Source: JBBDIP01 sp050260675
Lineage (GTDB): Bacteria > Bacillota > Sulfobacillia > Fermentithermobacillales > Fermentithermobacillaceae
Direction: 5' to 3'
Assembly: GCA_050260675.1 (NCBI GenBank)
Contig: JBLNCN010000011.1
Span: 124,001-188,000 of the forward strand
DNA length: 64,000 nucleotides
In this document: positions 8,703-17,913 of the stretch, piece after piece
Position numbering within the stretch: the stretch's first letter is position 1
Layout of the letters: every line of letters starts with the position of its first letter
Notes under the pieces: model-generated
What the model was told of the DNA's origin: nothing
Databases searched by the model: none
What the model saw: the letters and a program-made list of their open reading frames with translations, nothing else
Position numbers and translations under genes: made by a program

Positions 8703-9430
8703 CTGTCTCCCCCCTTTTCCATTGTCGTCCCGTCGTGGATAGGCAACCTGAAATGGAACGTGGAACCCCTGCCCGGGGTGCTTTCCGCCCAGATCTCTCC
8801 CCCGTGGGCTTCGACAATCAGCCGGGCGATGGGCAGCCCAAGCCCGGTCCCGGGGACTTTGGACGACCGCTCGTCGCTGACCCGGTAGAACCGCTCGAAC
8901 AGCCTGTTCAGGTGCTCGGGCGCGATGCCGTGGCCCTGGTCCGAAACCGAGAAGTGGATGGACTCCCCTTCTTTTCGCGCCTTCAGGACGATCAGCGTGC
9001 CCTCCGGCGAGTACTTGGCGGCGTTCTCGATCAGGTTTCTGAATACCTGCTCGAGCCGCAAACGGTCGGCCCAGACGGTCCGGGCCTCAGCAGGGATGTC
9101 CACCACGAACTTTCTGCCCGGCATGAGAGCGCTCACCTCTGTGATCCCCCGCTTCACCAGAGGCGGGACGAAGACCGGCTCTTGGTGAAGAACCAGGTCT
9201 GAATCGTGCACAGCGCTCTCTACCAAGGACTCGATAAGGTCCTCGATGTGGTCGCACTCTTCGATGCAGAGCGCGAAAAACTCGTTCCATTCGGGCGAAC
9301 CAGGCTTGTACCTGCCCTCCCCAAGAAGCGACAAGTAGCCCTTAAGGCACGCAAGCGGCGTGCGAAGGTCGTGCGCAAGAGTATTCACGGCGTCTGAGAG
9401 TTCTCTCGCTCTCTTCGTGTCCGAAGTCAT
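8699..9430 (-). CDS. Cytoplasmic sensor histidine kinase
   Basis: 243 residues with no membrane segment and almost no sensor region. It starts directly with the dimerisation/phospho-acceptor helix (LAHDLRTPL, His about residue 20), followed by the N-box (NLIENAAKYS), DQGHGI and GTGLGLPIA boxes of the ATPase domain. Partner of the downstream response regulator. The missing sensor suggests it reads an intracellular partner or gets its signal from another protein. No clear ribosome site precedes the ATG. Confidence 0.92.
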   Translation of the reverse strand: MTSDTKRARELSDAVNTLAHDLRTPLACLKGYLSLLGEGRYKPGSPEWNEFFALCIEECDHIEDLIESLVESAVHDSDLVLHQEPVFVPPLVKRGITEVSALMPGRKFVVDIPAEARTVWADRLRLEQVFRNLIENAAKYSPEGTLIVLKARKEGESIHFSVSDQGHGIAPEHLNRLFERFYRVSDERSSKVPGTGLGLPIARLIVEAHGGEIWAESTPGRGSTFHFRLPIHDGTTMEKGGDS

Positions 9431-9600
9431 CCGAGCGGCGCGAAGGCGCCAAACGACCTCCTCTTCACCGAAAGGGCACTTACCCCCAGGATTCCACTTA
9501 TGTAGATTCTATCATGGACTGGTCCGGCGAGATGATAGAAAATGTCAGGAACAGTCGCATCCGCCCGGAACATTCGGCGACACAACGGGCAACTCGCAAG

Positions 9601-9672
9601 GCTAGTGAGGCCAGCGAGGCCAGTGAAGCTAGTGAGGTTAGTGAGGTTAGTGAGGTTAGTGAGGTTAGTGGT
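9601..9672. repeat. 9-bp tandem repeat, eight units
   Basis: Eight consecutive 9-mers of the form G(C/T)(T/C)AG(T/C)GAG, the last five nearly identical (GTTAGTGAG). On plus they would encode repeated Ser-Glu-Ala/Val, but no credible gene surrounds them. Confidence 0.9.
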
Positions 9673-10093
9673 CTCGCGGCGACTAATGAAGACTCCGCAT
9701 TGGTCTTCCCATGAGCCGTTGGACGGCTACCGCTCGCCGTCGTGGTCTTGGACTACTGCGGGCTAGTCGTCCGGTGACTGATATGGATTCGCACCCGTCG
9801 CCTCGCGATCCATATGAGTCTCAGCCTTATCACGTGGAGACCACTCAGATTTTCGGGGGTCACGGGGTGCATATTACTAAATTAGTTATATTTCTTCCCG
9901 TGACCATTACCGCGAAAAGTCGGGGCACGTCGTGCCTAATCAGAACTGATTAGTTACCGCGTGACCGCACTTTTCGACATGTTGGCCTCCTGACGACTAA
10001 TGGACGAGTCGCTATCAGTCACGCGGCGACTATGGCGGATCCGAATGATCCTGGCGAGACAGATATCAGATCGGAATAGTCACCGGAGGACTA
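9673..10093. other. Gene-less, hairpin-dense region
   Basis: No convincing coding frame. Consecutive inverted repeats include GAAGAC/GTCTTC (9688-9708), AGCCGT/ACGGCT (9714-9728), GACTA/TAGTC (9751-9768), ATATGGAT/ATCCATAT (9781-9815), GGTCACGGG/CCCGTGACC (9858-9905), and CGAAAAGT/ACTTTTCG (9913-9976) enclosing CTAATCAG-AA-CTGATTAG (9936-9953). This could be a structured RNA or a mobile-element remnant. I do not recognise a known class. Confidence 0.5.
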
Positions 10094-10255
10094 TCAGGCC
10101 GGGAAGTGCGGTCGCTGCCCCGATTGGTCGCCGCTCCACCGTCGCATGGCGGCATCGGCCCTGGCCGCTGAACACCGCGGGCAGAAGCATCCGACCTGCG
10201 GCACTCCCGCGTCTTGCCCGGAACCCATCACAACAACTTCCCAGGAATGGGGCAT
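10094..10255 (-). pseudogene. Stump of a PqqB-like metallo-beta-lactamase-fold hydrolase
   Basis: Reading from ATG at 10255 (GAGGTGG upstream), the first 35 residues have the family's N-terminal signature: a strand VVVMGSGQDAGVPQ, then GCFCPRC and AAR. Such proteins are normally 250-300 residues with an HxHxDH metal site. Here the frame stops after 53 residues, and I find no continuation in the other frames to the left. It looks like a gene truncated by deletion or insertion next to the hairpin-rich stretch. Confidence 0.55.
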
Positions 10256-10609
10256 TGTGGCCACCTCGGTTGTGGAGGACATGTGATGCGCTGGGTCAGT
10301 CTGCCAGCCAGCCCGTCCTATTATCGCTAGGCCGGTCAGCATGGGTTTCGGCAAGCGGTGAGCGCTCACCTGCCCTTTGCTGGCTGCCGGCACGAGCCCG
10401 TTCCCCCACGAGCCCACGCCCGGTGAAACATGGAAGAGGTATCCTCCGTCGAATCAGAGGATTCGACGCACTTCGACGGGAATCACCCGCTAGATAGGCT
10501 ACTCAGGACACCACACATATCTTGGTGTCGAGTATGTGGATAAGCCGATCAATGTCAGGCGCGCTTTGCCGCCACGCAAGTCAAGAATCCATTTTGAGGA
10601 GATCCGAAC
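10256..10609. other. Intergenic region with hairpins before the NamZ-like gene
   Basis: No gene seen. Two more inverted repeats are CGTCGAATC-AGAG-GATTCGACG (10447-10468) and GACACCA/TGGTGTC (10507-10529). It presumably carries the promoter of the next gene. Confidence 0.4.
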
Positions 10610-12220
10610 ATGCGAAGATCCCAGCAAACACCGGTTAGTCCGGCAAGACGAGCACTGCTCACGATCCTATCCTCGGTCCTTATCGCCACGGCGCTGTTTC
10701 AATCAATCTTTGCGAGGACGGCGATGGCCGCGCCCTCCGTCGCCCCCGTGTTCAAACTAGGCAACGAGGTGCTCTTCAGCCGGTTCCATCATCTCATCGA
10801 GGGGAGAAGGGTTGGCCTCATCACCAATCAGACCGGTGTGAACAGCAAGGGCGTCAGCACGATAGACGCGTTGGCGGCGGACCCGACCGTCCACCTTACC
10901 GCTCTCTATGGGCCTGAACACGGCATCGACGGTCAGGCGAAAGCGGGCGCGTATGTTGCGTCGTACGATCATCCGACCCTGGGCATCCCTGTGTACAGCC
11001 TTTACGGGGAGACCCGTATGCCTACCGAAGCCATGCTCAAGAACATCGACGTGCTGCTCTTCGACGTCCAGGAGATCGGCGCCCGCACCTACACTTACGC
11101 TTCGACCCTGAACTACGCGATGAAAGCCGCCGCGCGTGACGGCAAGAAAGTAGTGGTGCTGGACCGTCCGAATCCGCTTGGCGGCGTGACGGTCGAGGGG
11201 CCAGTTTTGGATGAAGGGATGGAGACCTTCGTCGGCGTGGACAACCTCCCGATGGCGCACGGGATGACCATCGGCGAGCTCGCCAGGTTCTACAACAGGG
11301 AAATCGGGGCCGACCTCACAGTGGTCCCAATGGAAGGCTATACCCGGGAGACCATATGGCAGGACACGGGACTTCCATGGATACCTACGTCTCCCCTCGT
11401 CAAGACGGTCGACTCAGCGTTCTGCTACATGGCCACAGGACTCGGTGAAGGCACCGGCATCTACCAGGCGGATTTCACCTGGATCGGCGGGAAGAACATC
11501 GACTCAAACCGCTTTGCCCAGCTTATGAACGCAGCCGGGATCCCCGGCGTCACATACGTTCCTGAGGTCGTGAACGGGTTGGGCGGCGTCCGCCTCAAGA
11601 TCACCGATTACCGCACGTTCAACCCTGTGAAGTCCGGCCTGTATGCCCTGGCGTACGCGAGGCAGCTCGTGAGCTTCACGGTCCCCAAGAGCGGGACCAG
11701 CGTGTGCATGTTCGACAAGATCCAGGGGACGTCCCGCGTGGGGCAATGGCTGGAGCAGAAACTTTCTCCGCAGACCATGGAGAGCCGCTGGCAGAATGAA
11801 CTAGCGGCATTCAAGAAACTGCGGGAGAAGTACCTGATATACGGACACACTCCTGATGCAGGGCTGCAGGGCCGCATCGACGTCATTGTGGACAACACGC
11901 ATGTATTCTTCGACACCGACCCCTACATCGACGAGCAGAACCGCACCATGGTCCCGGTGAGGGCCATAGCCGAGGCGTTGGGAGCGGAGGTCACGTGGGA
12001 TGCGGTCCGCTATGCCGTCACTATCGCGAGGAACGGGCGGACGGTTCAACTGGTCATCGGCAGTACGGTGGCGAAGGTAAACGGGGAAAAACTCCCGATG
12101 GACACAGTCCCGCTGCTCAAGGACGACCGGACGATGGTCCCGGTGCGCTTCGTGAGCGAGTTCCTGGGGGCCGACGTGGACTGGGACGACCCGACGAGGA
12201 CAGTCCTGGTCACGCAGTAG
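10610..12220 (+). CDS. Secreted NamZ/DUF1343 exo-muramidase-like protein with copper-amine-oxidase N-type domain
   Basis: 536 residues. Signal peptide (about 1-41, ending TAMAA), then a DUF1343 domain (about 50-415): LITNQTG, LYGPEHG, DVQEIGARTYTY, VLDRPNPLGG. The founding member, NamZ, removes terminal N-acetylmuramic acid from peptidoglycan fragments. The last about 115 residues carry two MVPVRAIAEALGAEV-like repeats of the copper amine oxidase N-terminal domain, a wall/surface domain common in Bacillota. GAGGAG ribosome site. Role: extracellular cell-wall turnover or scavenging. Confidence 0.9.
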   Translation: MRRSQQTPVSPARRALLTILSSVLIATALFQSIFARTAMAAPSVAPVFKLGNEVLFSRFHHLIEGRRVGLITNQTGVNSKGVSTIDALAADPTVHLTALYGPEHGIDGQAKAGAYVASYDHPTLGIPVYSLYGETRMPTEAMLKNIDVLLFDVQEIGARTYTYASTLNYAMKAAARDGKKVVVLDRPNPLGGVTVEGPVLDEGMETFVGVDNLPMAHGMTIGELARFYNREIGADLTVVPMEGYTRETIWQDTGLPWIPTSPLVKTVDSAFCYMATGLGEGTGIYQADFTWIGGKNIDSNRFAQLMNAAGIPGVTYVPEVVNGLGGVRLKITDYRTFNPVKSGLYALAYARQLVSFTVPKSGTSVCMFDKIQGTSRVGQWLEQKLSPQTMESRWQNELAAFKKLREKYLIYGHTPDAGLQGRIDVIVDNTHVFFDTDPYIDEQNRTMVPVRAIAEALGAEVTWDAVRYAVTIARNGRTVQLVIGSTVAKVNGEKLPMDTVPLLKDDRTMVPVRFVSEFLGADVDWDDPTRTVLVTQ

Positions 12221-12295
12221 AGACAATCAGAGCAGGGTAGCGACAGACCAATCAACCAGGACAAGCAGGTCAGAGCGACAAGCCGTCAAACTAAG

Positions 12296-12325
12296 AGGCG
12301 CCTCCCACAGGACGGGGAGGCGCCT
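12296..12325. terminator. Hairpin terminator between convergent genes
   Basis: Perfect 11-bp stem AGGCGCCTCCC / GGGAGGCGCCT. The flank on the minus side (CTTAGTTTG) is the more T-rich, so it mainly serves the MATE gene. Confidence 0.7.
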
Positions 12326-12346
12326 TCCACTTGCCGCAGTGCAAGG

Positions 12347-13774
12347 TCAGGAAGTGGTCTCCACAGCCTCCAAAGCCTCCATCCGCTGCTTCTTTATGAG
12401 CGACTTGGTCCTCCACGCGCCACGGCGGTACCACAGGTAGTTGCAGATGCCGCCGAGTACCCACGCGGTGAGATGAGAGAAGAAGATGGCCTCTGGCTGT
12501 CCGGCGGGGTATGCCTCACTCTTTGTAAGGCCGGCCAGGATGTAAGCCAGCGGTGCCCTGACAATAATGGTCGTGAACAGGGAGATCCACATGGACGGCA
12601 TGGTATCCCCGGCGCCCCGCATGATGCCTCCGAAGACCTGAGAGCAGGCCATCGCCACGTAACCCAGCGCGAGAATGCGGGTCATCTTGGCCCCCATTGT
12701 GATGACCGACTCAGTGGTCGTGAACATCGCTATGAGGTTGTTGCCGAAAAGGAGTATGAGCGACACAAGGACGGCAGATGTGGCGAGGCTGAGCTTGAGG
12801 ATGTCCTTGGTCCCCTGCTCAACCCTATCCATCCTGTTGGCTCCCACGTTCTGGCCCACGAAGGTCGAGATGGCCATACCGAACGTGAAGTTCGGCATCA
12901 TGGCGAACCCGTCCACCCTCATCACGGCAGTGGACGTCGTAACAACCAGGTATCCCATGCTGTTTGCCAGCGATTGGACGAAGACCATGGACGTCGAGAA
13001 GATTGCCTGCGTGAGACCAGCGGGCAGCCCGAGTCGAAGGAGCTCCTTGACCAGTTCCTTGTCAGGCACCAGCGCCGATGCGCTCAAATCGACTACACCG
13101 TTCGTCTTCCACAGCTTCGTAAGGCACATCACTGCCGCTACAACCTGGGATAACACCGTTGCGGCGGCAGCTCCGGCCACTCCCCACCCGAACCCGGCGA
13201 CAAACCAGATATCCAGGATGGTGTTTAGGACTGATGCGACGAGCAGCGCTATCAGCGGGAACACCGAATTGCCAAGACCGCGCAGGATACCCGCGGTGAT
13301 GTTGTAGGTACCCACGAACAGGATCCCGGACAATAGGATGGTCAGATAGGATTTGGCCATGTCGAATGTCTCGGGAGGCGTATTGGTCAGCGTCAGAAGT
13401 TTGCCCGCAAACGGGATGCCGATCAGCATGATGATGATTGAGGATACCCCTACAAGCGTAAGGGCGTTGCCAATGGACCGGGTCAGCGTCTCCTTGTCCT
13501 TGGCGCCGAAGTACTGGGCTACCATGACGCCCCCGCCCGTGGCCACCGCCATAAAGAGCACAAGCAGCAAGTTGAGGATGGGCATCGTCGTGCCGATCGA
13601 CGAGAGCGCCTTGTCGCCAACATAACGCCCTACCACAATGGAGTCCACCGTACTGTAGAGCTGTTGGGCGAAATTACCTATGAGCAGCGGTACTGAGAAC
13701 CTGAGGAGGTTCGTCATCGGCCTTCCTTGGGTCATGTCCTGCGTACCGAACAGGGACTTGAGCTTTTCGAACAT
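12347..13774 (-). CDS. MATE family efflux transporter
   Basis: 475 residues with twelve predicted membrane segments in two homologous halves. It has the typical N-terminal RFSVPLLIGNFAQQLYSTVDSIVVGRYVG and the repeat-half counterpart LRLGLPAGLTQAI. MATE proteins export drugs or metabolites using a Na+ or H+ gradient. Ribosome site AGAGGG, ATG start. It stands alone, divergent from the polyamine operon. Substrate not inferable. Confidence 0.93.
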   Translation of the reverse strand: MFEKLKSLFGTQDMTQGRPMTNLLRFSVPLLIGNFAQQLYSTVDSIVVGRYVGDKALSSIGTTMPILNLLLVLFMAVATGGGVMVAQYFGAKDKETLTRSIGNALTLVGVSSIIIMLIGIPFAGKLLTLTNTPPETFDMAKSYLTILLSGILFVGTYNITAGILRGLGNSVFPLIALLVASVLNTILDIWFVAGFGWGVAGAAAATVLSQVVAAVMCLTKLWKTNGVVDLSASALVPDKELVKELLRLGLPAGLTQAIFSTSMVFVQSLANSMGYLVVTTSTAVMRVDGFAMMPNFTFGMAISTFVGQNVGANRMDRVEQGTKDILKLSLATSAVLVSLILLFGNNLIAMFTTTESVITMGAKMTRILALGYVAMACSQVFGGIMRGAGDTMPSMWISLFTTIIVRAPLAYILAGLTKSEAYPAGQPEAIFFSHLTAWVLGGICNYLWYRRGAWRTKSLIKKQRMEALEAVETTS

Positions 13775-13859
13775 TGATTGGATTCACCCTCTGTATGTTT
13801 GGCCCGCCTTCACAACTACATACGATACCGCAAATAGGGTTAGTTCGCATAGCTGAAGA

Positions 13860-13888
13860 TTCTGCGGCAGTCCCCATTACTGTATAAT
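13860..13888 (+). promoter_or_regulatory. Candidate sigma-70-type promoter of the polyamine ABC operon
   Basis: A perfect -10 TATAAT at 13883-13888 lies 55 bp before the potA start. At 17-bp spacing the -35 (TTCTGC) is weak. TG directly precedes TATAAT. Confidence 0.45.
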
Positions 13889-13942
13889 GAGGCCGATACA
13901 TTACCACGGGACCAAGCAAAGCGACAGGTGACGCTAAGGCCG

Positions 13943-15121
13943 ATGCAGGAGACCAAGGATAAGAACGACGCGATCCTCGAGCTGGACGGGATATGCAAGA
14001 GCTTCGGCGACACCAAGGTGCTCGAAGGCCTTAGCATCCGCGTCCGCAAAGGCGAGTTTATCACGCTGCTGGGGCCATCGGGTTGCGGCAAGACCACAAC
14101 GCTGCGGATCATCGCCGGCCTCGAGGCGCCGGACCACGGTCGGGTCCTCATCGCTGGCCAGGACGTCACGCAGGCAGAACCCAACAAGCGCCCTGTGAAC
14201 ACGGTCTTTCAGAACTACGCCCTCTTCCCTCACATGAACGTGGAGGCCAATATAGGCTACAGCCTGCGGCTTAGGAAGATGGACAAGGCAGCCATCAGGG
14301 CAAAGGTCGAGGAAGCTTTGGAGCTGGTGCAGCTATCGGGGTACGAGAAGCGCATGCCGGACGAGCTTTCCGGAGGCCAGCGGCAGCGGGTGGCGATTGC
14401 GCGGGCAGTCGTGAACAGCCCGGCGGTCCTCCTGCTGGACGAGCCTCTGGGCGCCCTTGACCTCAAACTGAGGCGCCAGATGCAGATCGAACTGAAGCGG
14501 CTCCAGGTACGACTTGGGGTAACCTTCATCTACATTACCCATGACCAGGAAGAAGCGCTCAACATGTCGGACCGCATTGCAGTGATGCGCGCCGGGCGAT
14601 TTGAGCAGATAGGTACACCCGCCGAGGTGTACGATCATCCCAAGACCAGTTACGTGGCCAGTTTTGTGGGATCGGCCAACATCATTGAAGGAAGAGTCTC
14701 AGCCGTAGATGCGCAGCGGTTGACCCTCACCAACCCCGACGGCAACGGACTGGTCTCGACCAGGGGCGCGCGAGTCACGGTAGGTCAGCCGGTCACCATT
14801 GCAGTACGGAGCGAGCTTGTAGACCTGGTGCCGGTTTCAGGTAGCGCTGCGACTGGTTCAGGCACCGCTAGTGCCAGCCACGCCTCAGAGGACGGTGAGG
14901 CTTTGGGCAGCAGTCAAGCCACCTTTTTGCACGGTCTTCGCGCGGTCGTCAAGGAGAAGAACTTCGCCGGAGGAGTGCTCCGGATCATCGTTTCCCTGGC
15001 CGATGGGCGCGAACTGGTGTCCAGCCGCCACGGCATTGACTCGCCGCTTATCCCGGGCGACCAAGTGATGGTGACCTGGGACCCGGACCACGCTGTACTG
15101 GTCGAGGGAGATCCACAATGA
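13943..15121 (+). CDS. potA: Spermidine/putrescine ABC transporter ATP-binding protein
   Basis: 392 residues. Walker A GPSGCGKTTT, signature LSGGQRQRVAIARA, Walker B LLLDEPLGALD, and switch His in YITHDQEEAL; the C-terminal TOBE-type regulatory domain begins near residue 240 (VGSANIIEG). It powers uptake through the PotB/PotC channel. The ATG at 13943 is preferred over an upstream GTG at 13928. Its stop overlaps the potB start (ATGA). Confidence 0.93.
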   Translation: MQETKDKNDAILELDGICKSFGDTKVLEGLSIRVRKGEFITLLGPSGCGKTTTLRIIAGLEAPDHGRVLIAGQDVTQAEPNKRPVNTVFQNYALFPHMNVEANIGYSLRLRKMDKAAIRAKVEEALELVQLSGYEKRMPDELSGGQRQRVAIARAVVNSPAVLLLDEPLGALDLKLRRQMQIELKRLQVRLGVTFIYITHDQEEALNMSDRIAVMRAGRFEQIGTPAEVYDHPKTSYVASFVGSANIIEGRVSAVDAQRLTLTNPDGNGLVSTRGARVTVGQPVTIAVRSELVDLVPVSGSAATGSGTASASHASEDGEALGSSQATFLHGLRAVVKEKNFAGGVLRIIVSLADGRELVSSRHGIDSPLIPGDQVMVTWDPDHAVLVEGDPQ

Positions 15122-15966
15122 AGCAGAGGGCAGCCATCCTAACGGTGGTTCCGCTCTATATCTTCACGCTGTTGTTTGTGGCGGGGCCGCTCATCTATAT
15201 GGTCATCCTGAGCCTTTTGCGGCGGGCCGAAATCTGGGGCGTCCTTCAGGAATTTACGCTGGATAACTACGCCAACATCTTCGAACCGGTCTATCTTAAG
15301 ACCTTCTACGAGTCCCTCAAACTGGCCGGACTGACTACGGTACTGGTAGCGCTGGTCGGCTATCCTTTCGGGTATTTTATGGCCAGGCAGAGGGCCGAAT
15401 GGAAGAGCCGGCTGATGCTGCTCCTCATGGTCCCGTTCTGGACCAGCTCGCTGATCCGCTTGTACGGATGGATCATCATATTCCGCGCGAACGGCACCCT
15501 GGACAGCCTGCTCATGGGTCTAGGAATTACGGATGGACCGCTGAAGCTGCTGTACACCTATCCGGCCGTAGCGACCGGGATGGTATACGCCCTGGTCCCC
15601 TTCATGATCTTCGCGGTTTACTCCAGCGCCGAGAAACTGGACTGGCAGCTGATCGAGGCGGCGCGAGACCTGGGCGCCACCCCCATGCAGGCCTTCTGGA
15701 CCGTATCGTTCAAACTTACGCTACCTGGCCTTCTGTCGGGCGTCGTTCTGACCTTCATACCGTCGATGGGGCTCTTCTTCATCGCCGACATCCTGGGCGG
15801 CAACAAGGTGGTCCTGGTCGGCAACCTCATCCAGGAGCAGCTAATGAAGGCGCGGAACTGGCCGTTTGCGGCGGCCCTGGCCGTCGTCCTCATGGCCCTC
15901 ACGACCCTCATGATCGGCCTGTACCGCAAGGTGTCGGGCGTCAAGGACCTGGAGGGACTGGTATGA
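15118..15966 (+). CDS. potB: Spermidine/putrescine ABC transporter permease
   Basis: 282 residues, six membrane segments. The permease coupling motif EAARDLGATPMQAFWTVSFKLTLPG (split at the GA turn) docks on the ATPase. Overlaps potA by 4 bp and the next gene by 4 bp, so all are translated together. Confidence 0.92.
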   Translation: MKQRAAILTVVPLYIFTLLFVAGPLIYMVILSLLRRAEIWGVLQEFTLDNYANIFEPVYLKTFYESLKLAGLTTVLVALVGYPFGYFMARQRAEWKSRLMLLLMVPFWTSSLIRLYGWIIIFRANGTLDSLLMGLGITDGPLKLLYTYPAVATGMVYALVPFMIFAVYSSAEKLDWQLIEAARDLGATPMQAFWTVSFKLTLPGLLSGVVLTFIPSMGLFFIADILGGNKVVLVGNLIQEQLMKARNWPFAAALAVVLMALTTLMIGLYRKVSGVKDLEGLV

Positions 15967-17876
15967 GGGGATTTCCGTGGGTAGGAACGTCCAGCGGTCA
16001 GGCAATGAGCGGTTCTGGCACTGCAGGGGCTAGGCGAGCCTCGCGATTTCCGGGCATCTACCTGGGCGTCATCCTCGCTCTCATGTACGTGCCTATCGTG
16101 CTTGTGATCGTCTATTCCTTCAACCAGAGCAGGATCAGTTCAGTGTGGGACGGCTTCTCCCTCCGCTGGTACCGCGAGCTTTTCCGGGACAAGGACCTCC
16201 TCCAGGCCATGGCTAACAGCCTGATCCTGGCGACCATAAGCAGCGTGTCGGCTGCGGTCATCGGCACCTCGGCAGCGATCGGCATGCCCAGAGTGAAACT
16301 AAGGAGCAAGGGCGTGGTGGAGTACCTGTCCACCCTCCCCATCATGATCCCCGAGATCATCCTCGGCATGGTGTTCCTCACGTTTTTCGCCCTGCTCAGG
16401 CTCCCGTTCGGCATGCTTACGCTGGCGATCGCGCATACGGCGTTCTGCATCCCCTACGTCTACATGCTTGTGAAGGCACGGCTGGTGGGAATTGACAAGA
16501 GCTACGCCGAAGCAGCGAAGGACTTGGGGGCCACTGAATGGAACGTCTTCTTTGATATCACATTTCCGCTCATCCTGCCGGCCATCGCGTCCGGGATGCT
16601 GCTCTCCTTCGCGATGAGCCTGGATGATGTCGTAATCAGCGTATTCGTTACCGGTGTTAACACGAGTACAATGCCTATCAGGATCTATACCCAACTGAAA
16701 ACGGGGGTGACGCCTAAGATTAACGCACTATGCACGTTGATGTTCGGAGCAACGCTGCTCATCATCCTTTTGTCGACGTGGATTGGAAAGAGGAACACGC
16801 AGAGAATAGCGAGGAGGAAGACCCCAGACATGAAGAAGGCCCTGACGGTCACGCTGGTCCTGGTATTGTTCGCCGGACTCCTGGCCGGCTGCACGAAGAA
16901 GCCCGCCCAGCTTAATCTGTATACCTGGGAAGGGATGTTCCCGGATGAGGTCCTGGAAGCATTCACGAAGGAAACCGGCATCACCGTAAACTACTCCAAC
17001 TTCGATTTTAACGAGACCATGTTGGCCAAACTCGAGGCCGCCAAGGGCGGCGACTACGACCTGGTCATCGCCGACGACTACATCATCGAGACGGCCATCG
17101 CCGAGGGATTGGTCCAGAAGCTGGACAAGTCCAAGATCCCGAACTTCAAGAACATCAACCCACTCTACCAAGGACAGTACTACGACCCCAAGGACGAGTA
17201 CACCGTCCCTTACGGCGCTGGCGTCCAGACCATCCTCTACGACCCTGAACGCGTGGACATCGAGATCACCGGCTACTCCGATCTGTGGGATCCGTCCCTC
17301 AAGGACAGCCTGGGGATCATCGGCAACCACCGCGTCATCAACGGCATGGCGCTCAAGGTGCTTGGCGAGAGCTACAACACCGAGGACATCGCCAAGATTA
17401 ACGCGGCAGGCGCCAAACTCATCGAGCTGGCCCCCAACATCCGCGTGATCAAGGACGACAACCTGCAGGATGACCTGCTATCCGGCGAGATCTCCGCAGC
17501 CATCATGTACACTTCCATGGTAACCATGGCCGTGACAGCCAAACCGGAACTGAAGATCGTCTACCCCGAGGAAGGGATCGGGTTTGGCATCATGGCCAAC
17601 TTCATCCCCGCCAAGGCGCCCAATCCGGACGCTGCCTACAAGTTCATGGACTTCATCTTGCGGCCCGAGATCTCAGCCAAGTGCTTCGAGTTTATAGGAT
17701 ATTACTGCACGAACAAGGAAGCGGACGAGCTCATCGCCGACGAAATGAAGGACTTCCTCACCCTCCCCGAGGGCTTCAGCGGCGAGGGAACTGAGATGAT
17801 AGAAAGCCTCGGCGCCGAGGCCGAAGAGGCCCACACCAAGGTGTGGACGGAGTTCAAGGCGGCCTGCGGGCAGTAG
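15963..17876 (+). CDS. potC: Fused PotC permease - PotD polyamine-binding lipoprotein
   Basis: 637 residues in one frame. Residues 1-289 are a PotC-type permease (coupling motif EAAKDLGATEWNVFF). With no stop, the frame continues into MKKALTVTLVLVLFAGLLAGC, a lipoprotein signal with lipobox LAGC, then a PotD-type binding protein (LNLYTWEGMFPDEV). In most bacteria these are separate genes. An in-frame ATG at 16830 has GAGGAGG 12 bp upstream, so free PotD might also be made. Cleavage at the lipobox Cys could release the binding domain to the membrane surface. GGAGGG ribosome site at the main start. Confidence 0.9.
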   Translation: MRGFPWVGTSSGQAMSGSGTAGARRASRFPGIYLGVILALMYVPIVLVIVYSFNQSRISSVWDGFSLRWYRELFRDKDLLQAMANSLILATISSVSAAVIGTSAAIGMPRVKLRSKGVVEYLSTLPIMIPEIILGMVFLTFFALLRLPFGMLTLAIAHTAFCIPYVYMLVKARLVGIDKSYAEAAKDLGATEWNVFFDITFPLILPAIASGMLLSFAMSLDDVVISVFVTGVNTSTMPIRIYTQLKTGVTPKINALCTLMFGATLLIILLSTWIGKRNTQRIARRKTPDMKKALTVTLVLVLFAGLLAGCTKKPAQLNLYTWEGMFPDEVLEAFTKETGITVNYSNFDFNETMLAKLEAAKGGDYDLVIADDYIIETAIAEGLVQKLDKSKIPNFKNINPLYQGQYYDPKDEYTVPYGAGVQTILYDPERVDIEITGYSDLWDPSLKDSLGIIGNHRVINGMALKVLGESYNTEDIAKINAAGAKLIELAPNIRVIKDDNLQDDLLSGEISAAIMYTSMVTMAVTAKPELKIVYPEEGIGFGIMANFIPAKAPNPDAAYKFMDFILRPEISAKCFEFIGYYCTNKEADELIADEMKDFLTLPEGFSGEGTEMIESLGAEAEEAHTKVWTEFKAACGQ

Positions 17877-17883
17877 CTATATC

Positions 17884-17913
17884 GGCGGGGGCGTCCTTCG
17901 GGAGGTCCCCGCC
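17884..17913. terminator. GC-rich hairpin between convergent genes
   Basis: GGCGGGG/CCCCGCC stem directly between the potCD stop and the GNAT stop, without a T-run. Confidence 0.4.

Noticed and set aside
9514..9714. Ser-Glu-Ala repeat protein
   Set aside because: The frame is produced by the 9-bp DNA repeat; no ribosome site or homologous flanks.
9780..9820. tRNA on minus strand
   Set aside because: GGGTGCGAATCC resembles a T-loop, but no acceptor, D or anticodon stems can be formed around it.
10000..10497. 165-residue plus-strand reading frame
   Set aside because: Very Arg/Pro-rich, no ribosome site, overlaps hairpins and the recognisable hydrolase stump on the other strand.
15399..15962. 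Upstream extension of the PotC-PotD frame
   Set aside because: This part is the potB gene read in the wrong frame; the real start at 15963 has GGAGGG and overlaps the potB stop.
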